Of a stretch of DNA of 39,311 bases, positions 8,165 through 15,679 are shown in pieces. Made by a program: the position numbers and the translations under genes. The stretch is taken from positions 1 through 39,311 of the forward strand of contig DATLFC010000177.1 of NCBI GenBank assembly GCA_035525015.1. The letters run 5' to 3'. A model generated the notes under the pieces. The model was given only the letters and a program-made list of their open reading frames with translations, did no database searches and was not told the DNA's origin. The DNA comes from DATLEX01 sp035525015. Its GTDB lineage: Bacteria > Acidobacteriota > Thermoanaerobaculia > Gp7-AA8. Every line of letters starts with the position of its first letter. The stretch's first letter is position 1.

Positions 8165-9201
8165 ATGTACGCTTCGACCGGCGCGCGCAGACCGAAGAGC
8201 GCCTTCACCTGATCGCGCTTCTGCCACAGCTCCTCGATCTCCTGCTCGAGAACGCTGTCCGAAATCAGACCGGCGCCCGATCCGATCCGCAGCAGGTCGC
8301 CTTCCCATTCGACGTTGCGGATGCCGACCAGCGCCAGCGCAAATGCATCGTCGCGCTCCAGCCCGAACGGTGCGCCGAACGTGCGGCGGTCGACGAGGCG
8401 GTCGGACTCGCGCAGCCAGCGCTCGCCTTTCTCGCTGCGAGGCGACACGCCGAGGGCGGCGGTGGGGTGTAGGCGGCGGACCATGTCGGCGAACGTCATC
8501 GGCTCGATGCCGTTCTCCATGAAAAAGATCGGCGTGATCAGATGCGCGATCCCCGGGAGCGTCATGATCCCCAGCGCGCCGATCTCCACGTTGCCGAACG
8601 GCGCCAGACGGCGGGCGATGTCGTCGACCACCAGCCGGTGCTCGCGCATCTCCTTCGGCGAGCGGAGCAGCTCGTCCGACCGCATCATCGGGCGCGTTCC
8701 GGCGAGGGCCATCGTCTTGTATCCACGACCGTGCGTCTGGAAGAGCACTTCCGGCGTCGCGCCGATCGACGCGCGGCCGCGATTCGACCAGCCGTAGGCC
8801 CAGAGGCCGCGCGGCAGCGGCTCCAGTCTGGAGAGGAAGTACCGCCAGGGAGCGAGCGAGCGGGTGAGCCGCCCCTCCTCGAACACGACAGGGACGATCT
8901 TCTTGAAGTCGCCGCGATCGATCCCCTCGGCCGCCGACCGGAACAGCGCCTGAAAGGCCTCGTCCGGCGGCGGCGACCACTCCGCCTCGACCGGCGCCTG
9001 CTCGAACATCGCGGCGAGCTCGCCGACGGTGATCTCGTCCCACCGGGCCGGATGGAGCCACGGCCGTGCGTCATCGAGAAAGAAGTCGGTGGCGAAAAAC
9101 GCCGGCCGCCCCGGCCGCCGGAACGGCAGCGCCTCGAACGGTCCCCAGCCGGCGAAAAGACGCCCCGGCGAGGTCTGGATGAAAGCAAAGTCGTGGTGCA
9201 T
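8161..9201 (-). CDS. menF: Isochorismate synthase MenF
   Basis: Chorismate-binding enzyme of 346 residues that turns chorismate into isochorismate, the entry step to menaquinone. Conserved blocks are present in order: IGATPEVLFQ, ALAGTRP, EHRLVVDDIA, HPTAALGVSP, ALVGIRNVEW and GSGAGLISDS...E. It is shorter than E. coli MenF (431), lacking part of the variable N-terminal region. An isochorismate synthase for siderophore or salicylate synthesis is possible by sequence alone, but its place as first gene of menFDHBAE decides for menaquinone. It is the operon's first gene and is divergent from menG across a 43-bp gap. Confidence 0.93.
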   Translation of the reverse strand: MHHDFAFIQTSPGRLFAGWGPFEALPFRRPGRPAFFATDFFLDDARPWLHPARWDEITVGELAAMFEQAPVEAEWSPPPDEAFQALFRSAAEGIDRGDFKKIVPVVFEEGRLTRSLAPWRYFLSRLEPLPRGLWAYGWSNRGRASIGATPEVLFQTHGRGYKTMALAGTRPMMRSDELLRSPKEMREHRLVVDDIARRLAPFGNVEIGALGIMTLPGIAHLITPIFFMENGIEPMTFADMVRRLHPTAALGVSPRSEKGERWLRESDRLVDRRTFGAPFGLERDDAFALALVGIRNVEWEGDLLRIGSGAGLISDSVLEQEIEELWQKRDQVKALFGLRAPVEAYI

Positions 9202-9244
9202 CCCTGTCGATTCTAGGCTCTTCCCAAGCTAACATCCTGCGCCG
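9202..9244. promoter_or_regulatory. Divergent promoter region menF / menG
   Basis: Only 43 bp separate the menF and menG start codons, so both promoters must lie here or in the flanking coding sequence. On the minus strand TAGAAT (9214-9209) ends 7 nt before the menF ATG. On the plus strand TAACAT (9230-9235) ends 9 nt before the menG GTG. Neither gene has a Shine-Dalgarno sequence. If these are the -10 boxes, both transcripts start at or within a few bases of the start codon. No good -35 is seen for either. Confidence 0.4.
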
Positions 9245-9934
9245 GTGAACACCGACCCAGCCCGTATCCGCGAGATGTTCGGCTCCATTTCGGCCCGCTA
9301 CGATCGTGCCAACACCATCCTTTCCGGCGGCATTCATCACCGCTGGCGGGCCCGGACGGTCCGATGGTCGGGGGCGCGCGAAGGGGAGTCGGTGCTCGAC
9401 TGCGCGACCGGGACGGGCGATCTGGCCATCACCTTCGGCCGCGCCGTCGGCAGCTCCGGGCGGGTCGTCGGCACCGATTTCGTCCCGGAGATGATCGAGC
9501 TTGCGCGGCGGAAGGCGCCGGGGATCGCGTTCGAGGTGGCGGACGTGACGGCTCTTCCCTACCCCGATCGATCGTTCGACATCGCCAGCATCTCGTTCGG
9601 GATCCGGAACGTCCACGAGCCGCGGCGCGGGCTGGCCGAGATGGCGCGCGTCCTTCGCAGCGGCGGCCGCCTGATGGTCCTCGAGTTCGGGCAACCGCCG
9701 AACCGCCTGTTCCGCTCCTTCTATGACGGCTATCGCCGGCACCTCCTGCCGCGGATCGGCGGCGCGGTGACGGGGAGGCGGGACGCCTACGAGTATCTGG
9801 AGTCGTCCACGGCGAAGTTTCCGTGCGGCGAGGCGTTCGTACAGCTGATGCAGGACAGCGCGACGTTCACCTCGATCGAGGCCCGCCCGCTGACGTTCGG
9901 CATTGCCTGGCTCTATCGGGGTGTGAAAGCGTGA
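9245..9934 (+). CDS. menG: Demethylmenaquinone methyltransferase MenG (UbiE family)
   Basis: SAM-dependent methyltransferase of 229 residues that methylates demethylmenaquinone as the last step of menaquinone synthesis. The UbiE/MenG signature near the N-terminus is intact (YDRANTILSGGIHHRW: YD..N..LS.G.H..W). The SAM motif is VLDCATGTGDLA (about residues 50-61), followed by PYPDRSFD and SFGIRNVHE, both typical. The start is a GTG; no Shine-Dalgarno is seen. It is divergent from the men operon and forms the first gene of an overlapping run with the threonine genes (TGATG junction with the next gene). Confidence 0.92.
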   Translation: MNTDPARIREMFGSISARYDRANTILSGGIHHRWRARTVRWSGAREGESVLDCATGTGDLAITFGRAVGSSGRVVGTDFVPEMIELARRKAPGIAFEVADVTALPYPDRSFDIASISFGIRNVHEPRRGLAEMARVLRSGGRLMVLEFGQPPNRLFRSFYDGYRRHLLPRIGGAVTGRRDAYEYLESSTAKFPCGEAFVQLMQDSATFTSIEARPLTFGIAWLYRGVKA

Positions 9935-12483
9935 TGCAGTCCGGGGAGAAGCCGGAGGTTTACAAGTTCGGCGGCGTCGCGGTCGGCAACGCCGACGCGA
10001 TCCGCATCGCCACCGCGCACGTGAAGCGCGCGGCGCCGCGCGTGGCCGTGGTGGTCTCGGCGATGACCGGCATCACCGATCTGCTCCACGAGGTGGCGCA
10101 GGCGGCGCTTCGCGGTGATCGCCAGACGTACGACCGCGCTTCGGTGACGTTCGCGTCGCGGCACGAGGAGATCGTGGCGGAGCTGATCCGGACGAAGCGT
10201 GACAGCGAAGCGCTTCGCGACGTGATCGGAGCCTCGACGCGGGAGCTTCTGTCGATGGCCGACAGCATCGCCGTCCTGCGTGAGCTGACTCCGCGCGCGA
10301 CCGACGCGCTCGTTGCGCGCGGCGAGCGCGTTCTGGCCGGCATCGTGACTGCGTTCTTCAACCAGGAAGGCATCACCTCGACGTGCATCGACGCGACCGA
10401 CATCATCATCACCGAGCGCCGCCTCGGCAGCGTCTGGCCGAACCTGCTGAAATGCGAGCGCGCCGCGAAGAAGATCATCGCCCCGATCCTCCAGCGCGGT
10501 GAGGTCGTCGTCATGCCCGGATACCTCGGCCGCGGCGCCGACGGCGAGGTGGTGACGCTCGGACGCGGCGGCACCGATTTCTCCGCCGCCATCCTGGCGC
10601 GCTGCATCGGCGCGCGCGCCGTGACGTTGTTCAAGGAGGTCGACGGCCTCATGACCGCCGACCCGCGCAGCGTACCGTCCGCACGGCTGCTCCCCGAGCT
10701 GCACTACCGCGAGGCCGCGGAGCTCGCCTTCTACGGCGCAAAGGTTCTGCACCCGCGGACGATGATTCCTCTCGTCGACCGGAAGATCCCGCTGCACGTC
10801 CGCAGCACGTTCCACGAGCAGCTTCCGGGAACACGCATCGCCGACGACGTCCGCCCCGGCGACTATCCGGTGAAAGCGCTGACCGCCATTCACAGGCAGG
10901 CGCTCATCGCCATCGAAGGAAGCGGGATGATCGGCGTGCCGGGCGTCGCCGGCCGCGCCTTCGGCGCGCTCGCGCAGGCGGGGCACTCGGTCTCGATGAT
11001 CAGCCAGGCCTCGAGCGAGGCCAGCATCTGCTTCGTCCTGCCGGAAACGGAGGCGGCGCACGCGATCGCGGCGCTGGAAGAGGCGTTCGCCGTCGAGCGG
11101 AAGATGAAACTGATCGACCGCATCAAGGCCGAAAAGAACGTCGCCCTCGTCGCCGTGGTCGGGCTGGGGATGCGCGGGAAGCCGGGGATCGCCGCGCGGA
11201 CGTTCTCGGCGTTGAGCGGCGAGCGTGTGAACATCCTCGCCATCGCGCAGGGATCGTCGGAGCTGAACATCACCGTCGCCATCGGCGAGGCGGACGTGAC
11301 GCGCGCGCTGCGCGCACTGCACGCCGAGTATCAGCTCGACAAAATCCGTCCGCTGGCCGACACCTCCGGCCGCGAATCGAAGCTGACGCTCCTCGGTTTC
11401 GGGCAGATCGGCCGGGCCCTGGCGCGGCAGCTCGTCGCGCAGGAGAAACACCTGCGGCAGGATGCGGGCATCGCCATCAAAGTCGTCGCGGTCGCCGACC
11501 GGTCGGGCATCAAGATCGAGGAGAAAGGATTCTCGCCGGCCGCTCTCCAGAAACTGGCGAAGCAGAAGGCGACCGGGACGCGGCTCTTCGATCGCCACTC
11601 GCCGCTGACGCTGCAGCAGCTTCAGTCGATGATGCGCAGCGAGCTGTGGCTCCTGCCCTCGCACCGGCCGATCCTCGTCGACATCACCTCGGAGGAAACG
11701 GCTCCACTCCTGCAGGAGGCGCTCGAGCAGGGCTTCCATGTCGTGCTGGCCAACAAGAAGCCGCTGGCCGTCGCGCAGATCGAGTTCGACCGCCTGATGC
11801 AGACCGCGCGCGAGCGCGGGCTGTCGATCCGCTACGAGGCGACCGCCGGCGCCGGCCTCCCCGTCCTCGACACGCTCGCCAAGTTGAAGGACGCCGGCGA
11901 CCGCGTCGACACGATCCTGGGATGCTTCTCCGGAACGCTCGGCTACATCATGACGGCGCTCGAGGACGGCGTGCCGTTCTCCGAAGCGGTGCGGCAGGCG
12001 TGGAAGAACGGCTACACCGAGCCCGATCCGCGCGACGATCTCTCCGGCACCGACGTGGCCCGCAAGGCGCTGATCCTCGCCAGAACGCTGGGGCGTCGCA
12101 GCGAGCTCGCCGACATCGAGCTCGAGCCGCTGTTCGGACCCGACGTCGACGACGCCGATCCGGCGAAGTTCGTCGCGAATCTCGCGCGGCTCGACGACGA
12201 GTTCGCGCGACGGACGGCGGAAGCGCGGAAGAAGGGCCGCGTTCTGCGGTACGTCGCCAAGATCGGGAAGACGATCCGCGTCGGCGTCGAAGCGGTGCCG
12301 GAAAGCTCCCCGATGGGCCGGCTGCGCGGCACCGACAACCAGGTCGCGATCTACTCGAAGCGATACAAGACGAACCCGCTCGTGGTCACCGGCCCCGGCG
12401 CCGGCGCGGAAGTCACGGCGGCGGGAGTGCTCAACGACATCGTGGCCATCACGATGGAAGAGCGCCGGAGAAAGCCGCGATGA
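9934..12483 (+). CDS. thrA: Bifunctional aspartate kinase / homoserine dehydrogenase
   Basis: Fused enzyme of 849 residues catalysing the first and third steps from aspartate to threonine. Residues 1-~290 are the amino-acid kinase domain (VYKFGG near the start, GRGGTDFSA in the middle, FKEVDGLMTADPR). Two ACT domains follow (about 325-395 and 405-475; IEGSGMIGVPG and VVGLGMRGKPG), the usual site of threonine feedback. The homoserine dehydrogenase part starts near 483 (LTLLGFGQIGRALARQL) and has EATAGAGLPVLDTL, CFSGTLGYIM and DPRDDLSGTDVARK. The canonical KFGGTSV near the N-terminus reads KFGGVAV here. Start ATG at 9934 overlaps the menG stop by one base; the stop overlaps thrB. Confidence 0.95.
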   Translation: MQSGEKPEVYKFGGVAVGNADAIRIATAHVKRAAPRVAVVVSAMTGITDLLHEVAQAALRGDRQTYDRASVTFASRHEEIVAELIRTKRDSEALRDVIGASTRELLSMADSIAVLRELTPRATDALVARGERVLAGIVTAFFNQEGITSTCIDATDIIITERRLGSVWPNLLKCERAAKKIIAPILQRGEVVVMPGYLGRGADGEVVTLGRGGTDFSAAILARCIGARAVTLFKEVDGLMTADPRSVPSARLLPELHYREAAELAFYGAKVLHPRTMIPLVDRKIPLHVRSTFHEQLPGTRIADDVRPGDYPVKALTAIHRQALIAIEGSGMIGVPGVAGRAFGALAQAGHSVSMISQASSEASICFVLPETEAAHAIAALEEAFAVERKMKLIDRIKAEKNVALVAVVGLGMRGKPGIAARTFSALSGERVNILAIAQGSSELNITVAIGEADVTRALRALHAEYQLDKIRPLADTSGRESKLTLLGFGQIGRALARQLVAQEKHLRQDAGIAIKVVAVADRSGIKIEEKGFSPAALQKLAKQKATGTRLFDRHSPLTLQQLQSMMRSELWLLPSHRPILVDITSEETAPLLQEALEQGFHVVLANKKPLAVAQIEFDRLMQTARERGLSIRYEATAGAGLPVLDTLAKLKDAGDRVDTILGCFSGTLGYIMTALEDGVPFSEAVRQAWKNGYTEPDPRDDLSGTDVARKALILARTLGRRSELADIELEPLFGPDVDDADPAKFVANLARLDDEFARRTAEARKKGRVLRYVAKIGKTIRVGVEAVPESSPMGRLRGTDNQVAIYSKRYKTNPLVVTGPGAGAEVTAAGVLNDIVAITMEERRRKPR

Positions 12484-13388
12484 AAGCGACCGTGTTTGCC
12501 CCCGGGTCGATCGGGAACGTCGGCCCTGGCTTCGACGTGCTCGGACTGGCCGTCGACGGCATCGGCGATCGGGTGACGGTCGAGCTGACGGAGGGGCCGG
12601 CGCGCGTGGCCGAGGTCACCGGGCGCGATGGTGATCTCGTTCCGCGCGATCCGGGACGGAACGTCGCCTCGATCGCCGCCGCCGCATGGCTCCGCAATGC
12701 CGGCATCGACCGGCAGGCCGTCGTCTCCATCGAGAAAGGACTCCCCCTCGCCGGAGGCCTCGGCGGGAGCGCGGCGAGCAGCGTTGCCGGCGCGCTGGCC
12801 GCGAGCATCGCCGCGGGAAGCGACACAGACCTGGCGGCGGTGATGCGCGCCGCGCTCGAGGGCGAGGCGAGCGTCGCCGGACGCCACCTCGACAACATCG
12901 CGGCATCCACCGTGGGGGGGCTGGCGCTCTGCCGCTCAGTCGAGCCGGTCGACGTCGTCGCCGTCCCGGTGGCGGCGACGTGGTGGGTCGTCCTTCTCAC
13001 GCCGCGCGTTCGAATCGAGACGAAACACGCCCGGGCCATCCTGCCGCAGTCGTGGGAACGGCAACACTGGGTCCAGCAGATGGCGAATACGGCCGGGCTG
13101 CTGTACGCGTTCGCGACGGGGGACGCGTCGCTTCTGCAGCGGAGCCTGGAGGATCTGTACGCCGAGCCGCTGCGCGCACCGCTCATCCCGAACTTTGCGC
13201 CGGTGAAGCAGGCGGCGCTCGACGCGGGAGCGCTCGGCTGCTCGATCAGCGGCGGCGGCCCGACGATCTTCGCCATCACGGCCGGTGAAGATCATCGCTG
13301 CGCCGCGGCGATGAAAGCGGCGATGGGCGACGTCGAGGCCGACCTTCACATCGCGCCGATCGCGAAGCGGGGCGCGCACGCCGTATGA
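12480..13388 (+). CDS. thrB: Homoserine kinase ThrB
   Basis: GHMP-family kinase of 302 residues that phosphorylates homoserine. The N-terminus has APGSIGNVGPGFDVLGLAV, and the ATP-binding motif is PLAGGLGGSAASSVAGAL near residue 85-100. The third GHMP motif is seen as GCSISGGGPTIFAI near the C-terminus. The ATG overlaps the stop of the upstream gene (ATGA) and its own stop overlaps thrC the same way, so translation is probably coupled through the operon. Length matches the family (about 300). Confidence 0.96.
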   Translation: MKATVFAPGSIGNVGPGFDVLGLAVDGIGDRVTVELTEGPARVAEVTGRDGDLVPRDPGRNVASIAAAAWLRNAGIDRQAVVSIEKGLPLAGGLGGSAASSVAGALAASIAAGSDTDLAAVMRAALEGEASVAGRHLDNIAASTVGGLALCRSVEPVDVVAVPVAATWWVVLLTPRVRIETKHARAILPQSWERQHWVQQMANTAGLLYAFATGDASLLQRSLEDLYAEPLRAPLIPNFAPVKQAALDAGALGCSISGGGPTIFAITAGEDHRCAAAMKAAMGDVEADLHIAPIAKRGAHAV

Positions 13389-14581
13389 GCGAACGGCTGC
13401 AGTGCGAGCGATGCCAGGCCCTCTTCGCCGTGAACGAGGTCCGTTACGAGTGCGAGTGCGGAGGACTGCTCACCGTGGAGCGCGACTCCATTGCGGCCGG
13501 ACCGGCGGAGTTCGACGCCCGCCGTCGAGACCGCACCGGCATCGACGCGAGCGGGGTCTGGCGCTTTCGTGAAGGTGTGCTCGCGGTCGAGCCGGACGAG
13601 ATCATCGCGCATCCGGAAGGCGACACGCGGCTGTACGAGCGATTCGGCGTCTTCTTCAAACACGAGGGTGAGAACCCGACCGGTTCGTTCAAAGACCGCG
13701 GCATGACCGTCGCGGTCACGCAGGCCGTACGGCTCGGCGCGCGCGCGATTGCCTGCGCGTCGACCGGCAACACCAGCGCATCGCTGGCGGCGTACGCCGC
13801 ACAGGCCGGACTTCGTGCGGTCGTATTCGTCCCGGCCGGCAGGATTTCAGCCGGAAAGCTCGGCCAGACGCTCGCCTACGGCGCCACCTGCCTGCAGGTG
13901 CGGGGCGACTTCGACGCGGCCATGCGTCTCGTGCGGGAAGCGTCGGCGCGCCTCGGCATCTATCTCGTGAACTCGATCAACCCGTTCCGCATCGAAGGGC
14001 AGAAGACGATCGTCTGGGAGCTTCTCCAGGACCTCGGATGGAAGGCTCCCCACTGGATCGTCGCCCCCGCCGGCAACCTCGGCAACACCGGCGCGTTCGG
14101 CAAAGCGCTGCGCGAAGCGCGCGACGCAGGGTGGATCGACACGATGCCCCGCCTGGCCGCAATCCAGGCCGCCGGTGCGAATCCCTTCTACCGCAGCTTC
14201 CGCGAGTCGTTCTCCAGACGGCATCGCGTCACGGCGGAAACGATCGCCACCGCGATCCGCATCGGTGATCCCGTCAGCCATGAACGTGCGATCTCCGCGA
14301 TCCGCTCCACGAACGGCGTCGTCGAAGAGGTGACCGACGAGGAGATCGTGCAGGCGAAGCGGGAGATCGACGCGGCCGGAATCGGCTGCGAGCCCGCCTC
14401 CGCGGCCACCTGGGCCGGCGTGAAGAAGCTGCGCAACGCCGGCGTGATGCGGGACGGCGAGACGATCGCCTGCATCCTCACCGGCCACGTTCTCAAGGAC
14501 GCCGAGTCGATGATGCAGTCGGCGGCCGGAAAGGTCGTGGAGGTGGATGCGACGGTCGAGGCGGTGGAGAGGGTGTTGTAG
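13385..14581 (+). CDS. thrC: Threonine synthase ThrC
   Basis: PLP enzyme of 398 residues that makes threonine from O-phosphohomoserine. The N-terminus carries a Cys4 zinc-ribbon-like segment (CERC ... CECGG, residues ~7-25), found in many ThrC of the archaeal/plant-like class. The PLP lysine is in ENPTGSFKDRGM (about residue 103), the phosphate-binding region is APAGNLGNTGAF, and CASTGNTSASLAAYAA is typical. It ends the menG-thrABC run; its TAG stop touches a perfect hairpin. Confidence 0.95.
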   Translation: MSERLQCERCQALFAVNEVRYECECGGLLTVERDSIAAGPAEFDARRRDRTGIDASGVWRFREGVLAVEPDEIIAHPEGDTRLYERFGVFFKHEGENPTGSFKDRGMTVAVTQAVRLGARAIACASTGNTSASLAAYAAQAGLRAVVFVPAGRISAGKLGQTLAYGATCLQVRGDFDAAMRLVREASARLGIYLVNSINPFRIEGQKTIVWELLQDLGWKAPHWIVAPAGNLGNTGAFGKALREARDAGWIDTMPRLAAIQAAGANPFYRSFRESFSRRHRVTAETIATAIRIGDPVSHERAISAIRSTNGVVEEVTDEEIVQAKREIDAAGIGCEPASAATWAGVKKLRNAGVMRDGETIACILTGHVLKDAESMMQSAAGKVVEVDATVEAVERVL

Positions 14582-14608
14582 GAGTGCGGCGGCTTGCCGC
14601 CGCACTCC
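14581..14608. repeat. Hairpin repeat behind thrC (GGAGTGCGGCGG family)
   Basis: Perfect 12-bp inverted repeat GGAGTGCGGCGG-CTTG-CCGCCGCACTCC beginning on the last base of the thrC stop codon. A 2-bp-shortened copy of the same element lies at 32992-33025. It probably ends the thr transcript as a stem-loop, though the following tract on the plus strand is A-rich rather than T-rich, so it is not a classic intrinsic terminator in that direction. Confidence 0.75.
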
Positions 14609-14614
14609 AAAACG

Positions 14615-14638
14615 AAAAAAGGGACGATCCCTCGTCCC
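14615..14638 (-). terminator. Intrinsic terminator of the SWIB gene
   Basis: Read on the minus strand this is GGGACGA-GGGA-TCGTCCC followed directly by TTTTTT (14620-14615), a 7-bp stem with a T-tract. It lies 26 nt after the SWIB stop codon and meets the hairpin that follows thrC, so the two convergent transcripts are separated here. Confidence 0.8.
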
Positions 14639-14664
14639 CTTTCAACTCGCCGGCGAAGTACCCC

Positions 14665-14949
14665 TCAGGCCTTCAGATGCTTGTTGACCAGGGCAGTCAT
14701 CTCGAACATCGAGACCTGCTTCTTACCGCCGAAGACCTTCTTCAGGTTTTCATCGGCGTTGATCATCCGCTTGTTCTGCTGATCCTGAAGGCCGTTCGCC
14801 TTGATGTAGTCCCACACCTTCTTGGTCACTTCACTTCTGGGCATCGGCTTGCTGCCGATGACTGCACTGAGCTCTGGACTCGGTTGTACCTCGGCGGCCA
14901 GCCCTTTGCCGCCACCCTTGGATCCGGAACCCTTTTTCGAAGTCGCCAT
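14665..14949 (-). CDS. SWIB/MDM2-domain protein
   Basis: Small basic protein of 94 residues. A Lys/Gly/Ser-rich tail of ~18 residues is followed by a SWIB/MDM2 domain, recognised by PMPRSEVTKKVWDYIKANGLQD, KRMINADENLKKVFG and VSMFEMTALVNKHL. SWIB is best known from eukaryotic SWI/SNF chromatin factors and also occurs as stand-alone proteins in Chlamydiae and some other bacteria, where a DNA-related role is suspected. Three ATG codons in a row (14955-14947) follow AAAGAGG; the third has the best spacing (6 nt) and is taken as start. The gene has its own terminator. Confidence 0.85.
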   Translation of the reverse strand: MATSKKGSGSKGGGKGLAAEVQPSPELSAVIGSKPMPRSEVTKKVWDYIKANGLQDQQNKRMINADENLKKVFGGKKQVSMFEMTALVNKHLKA

Positions 14950-15027
14950 CATCATCCTCTTTCGAGTTTTTCGCGGATTCTGCGCCGTTTCGGGGCGCCC
15001 GTCAAACGGAACATCAAATAACAGTAG

Positions 15028-15633
15028 TCACTTCTTGGCGCAGTGGAACAGCCGCGCCGGAAGAATGTTCAGTGGTTCGAAGGCCTGCCGGACCGATCCG
15101 AAGATCTTTTCGAGGTCGGCGCGGACGCGTGAAGAGAACTGGTAGACGAGAAACGACCCCCCCGTACGGAGCGCCGCATGGGTGTTCTGGAGCACGGCCT
15201 GACGGTCTTCGTCCTTCATGATGCTGAACGGAATCCCGGCCACGACGCAGTCGGCGTGGTCGAAACCCATGTCCCGCAGCACCTGCCCGACGTCGGTCGC
15301 GGAACGATGGAAGACGTGCAGGCGTGGATCGTGGAAACGCCTTCTCAGCACGCGGACGAAATCGTCGTTGATCTCGAAGACGAGCAGCGTGGCGTCCGAG
15401 CGCATCCGCTCGAGGATCTCGCCGCTGATCGTGCCGACACCGGGGCCGTACTCGACGATGACGCGGACCTCGTTCCACTTCACGTCACGAAGGAGCTGTT
15501 TGATCAGAAAACGGGAGCTGGGAATGAGGGACCCGAGCATCCTCGGGTTTCTGAAGAAATTCCTCGCAAATACCAACGCCTGACCGTCTGACGCCTCGGC
15601 TCTGTCCAATCTCAATGTCTCCCTCTTCCTCAC
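15028..15633 (-). CDS. Phospholipid N-methyltransferase-like SAM-dependent methyltransferase
   Basis: Methyltransferase of 201 residues. After a short basic N-terminus it reads ARNFFRNPRMLGSLIPSSRFL, then the SAM motif VIVEYGPGVGTISGEIL (about residues 58-75) and the acidic strand LLVFEINDDFV. This 'GS..PSS..L' plus 'VE.GPGTG' pattern is shared by bacterial phospholipid N-methyltransferases (PmtA-type) and the rRNA adenine dimethylase-like fold. A role in methylating phosphatidylethanolamine is plausible but the substrate is not shown by the sequence. It lies 72 nt upstream of the SWIB gene on the same strand. Confidence 0.75.
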   Translation of the reverse strand: MRKRETLRLDRAEASDGQALVFARNFFRNPRMLGSLIPSSRFLIKQLLRDVKWNEVRVIVEYGPGVGTISGEILERMRSDATLLVFEINDDFVRVLRRRFHDPRLHVFHRSATDVGQVLRDMGFDHADCVVAGIPFSIMKDEDRQAVLQNTHAALRTGGSFLVYQFSSRVRADLEKIFGSVRQAFEPLNILPARLFHCAKK

Positions 15634-15679
15634 ACTTCAATATCCGGGCCCGCGCGGCGGAAGGTACCACGAACGCCGT

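Noticed and set aside
8165..9061. N-terminal extension of the menD frame
   Set aside because: Lies within menF in another frame and is Arg-rich; MenD homology begins at the ATG at 8164.
11646..12479. N-terminal extension of the thrB frame
   Set aside because: Overlaps the homoserine dehydrogenase domain in another frame; the GHMP kinase begins at 12480.
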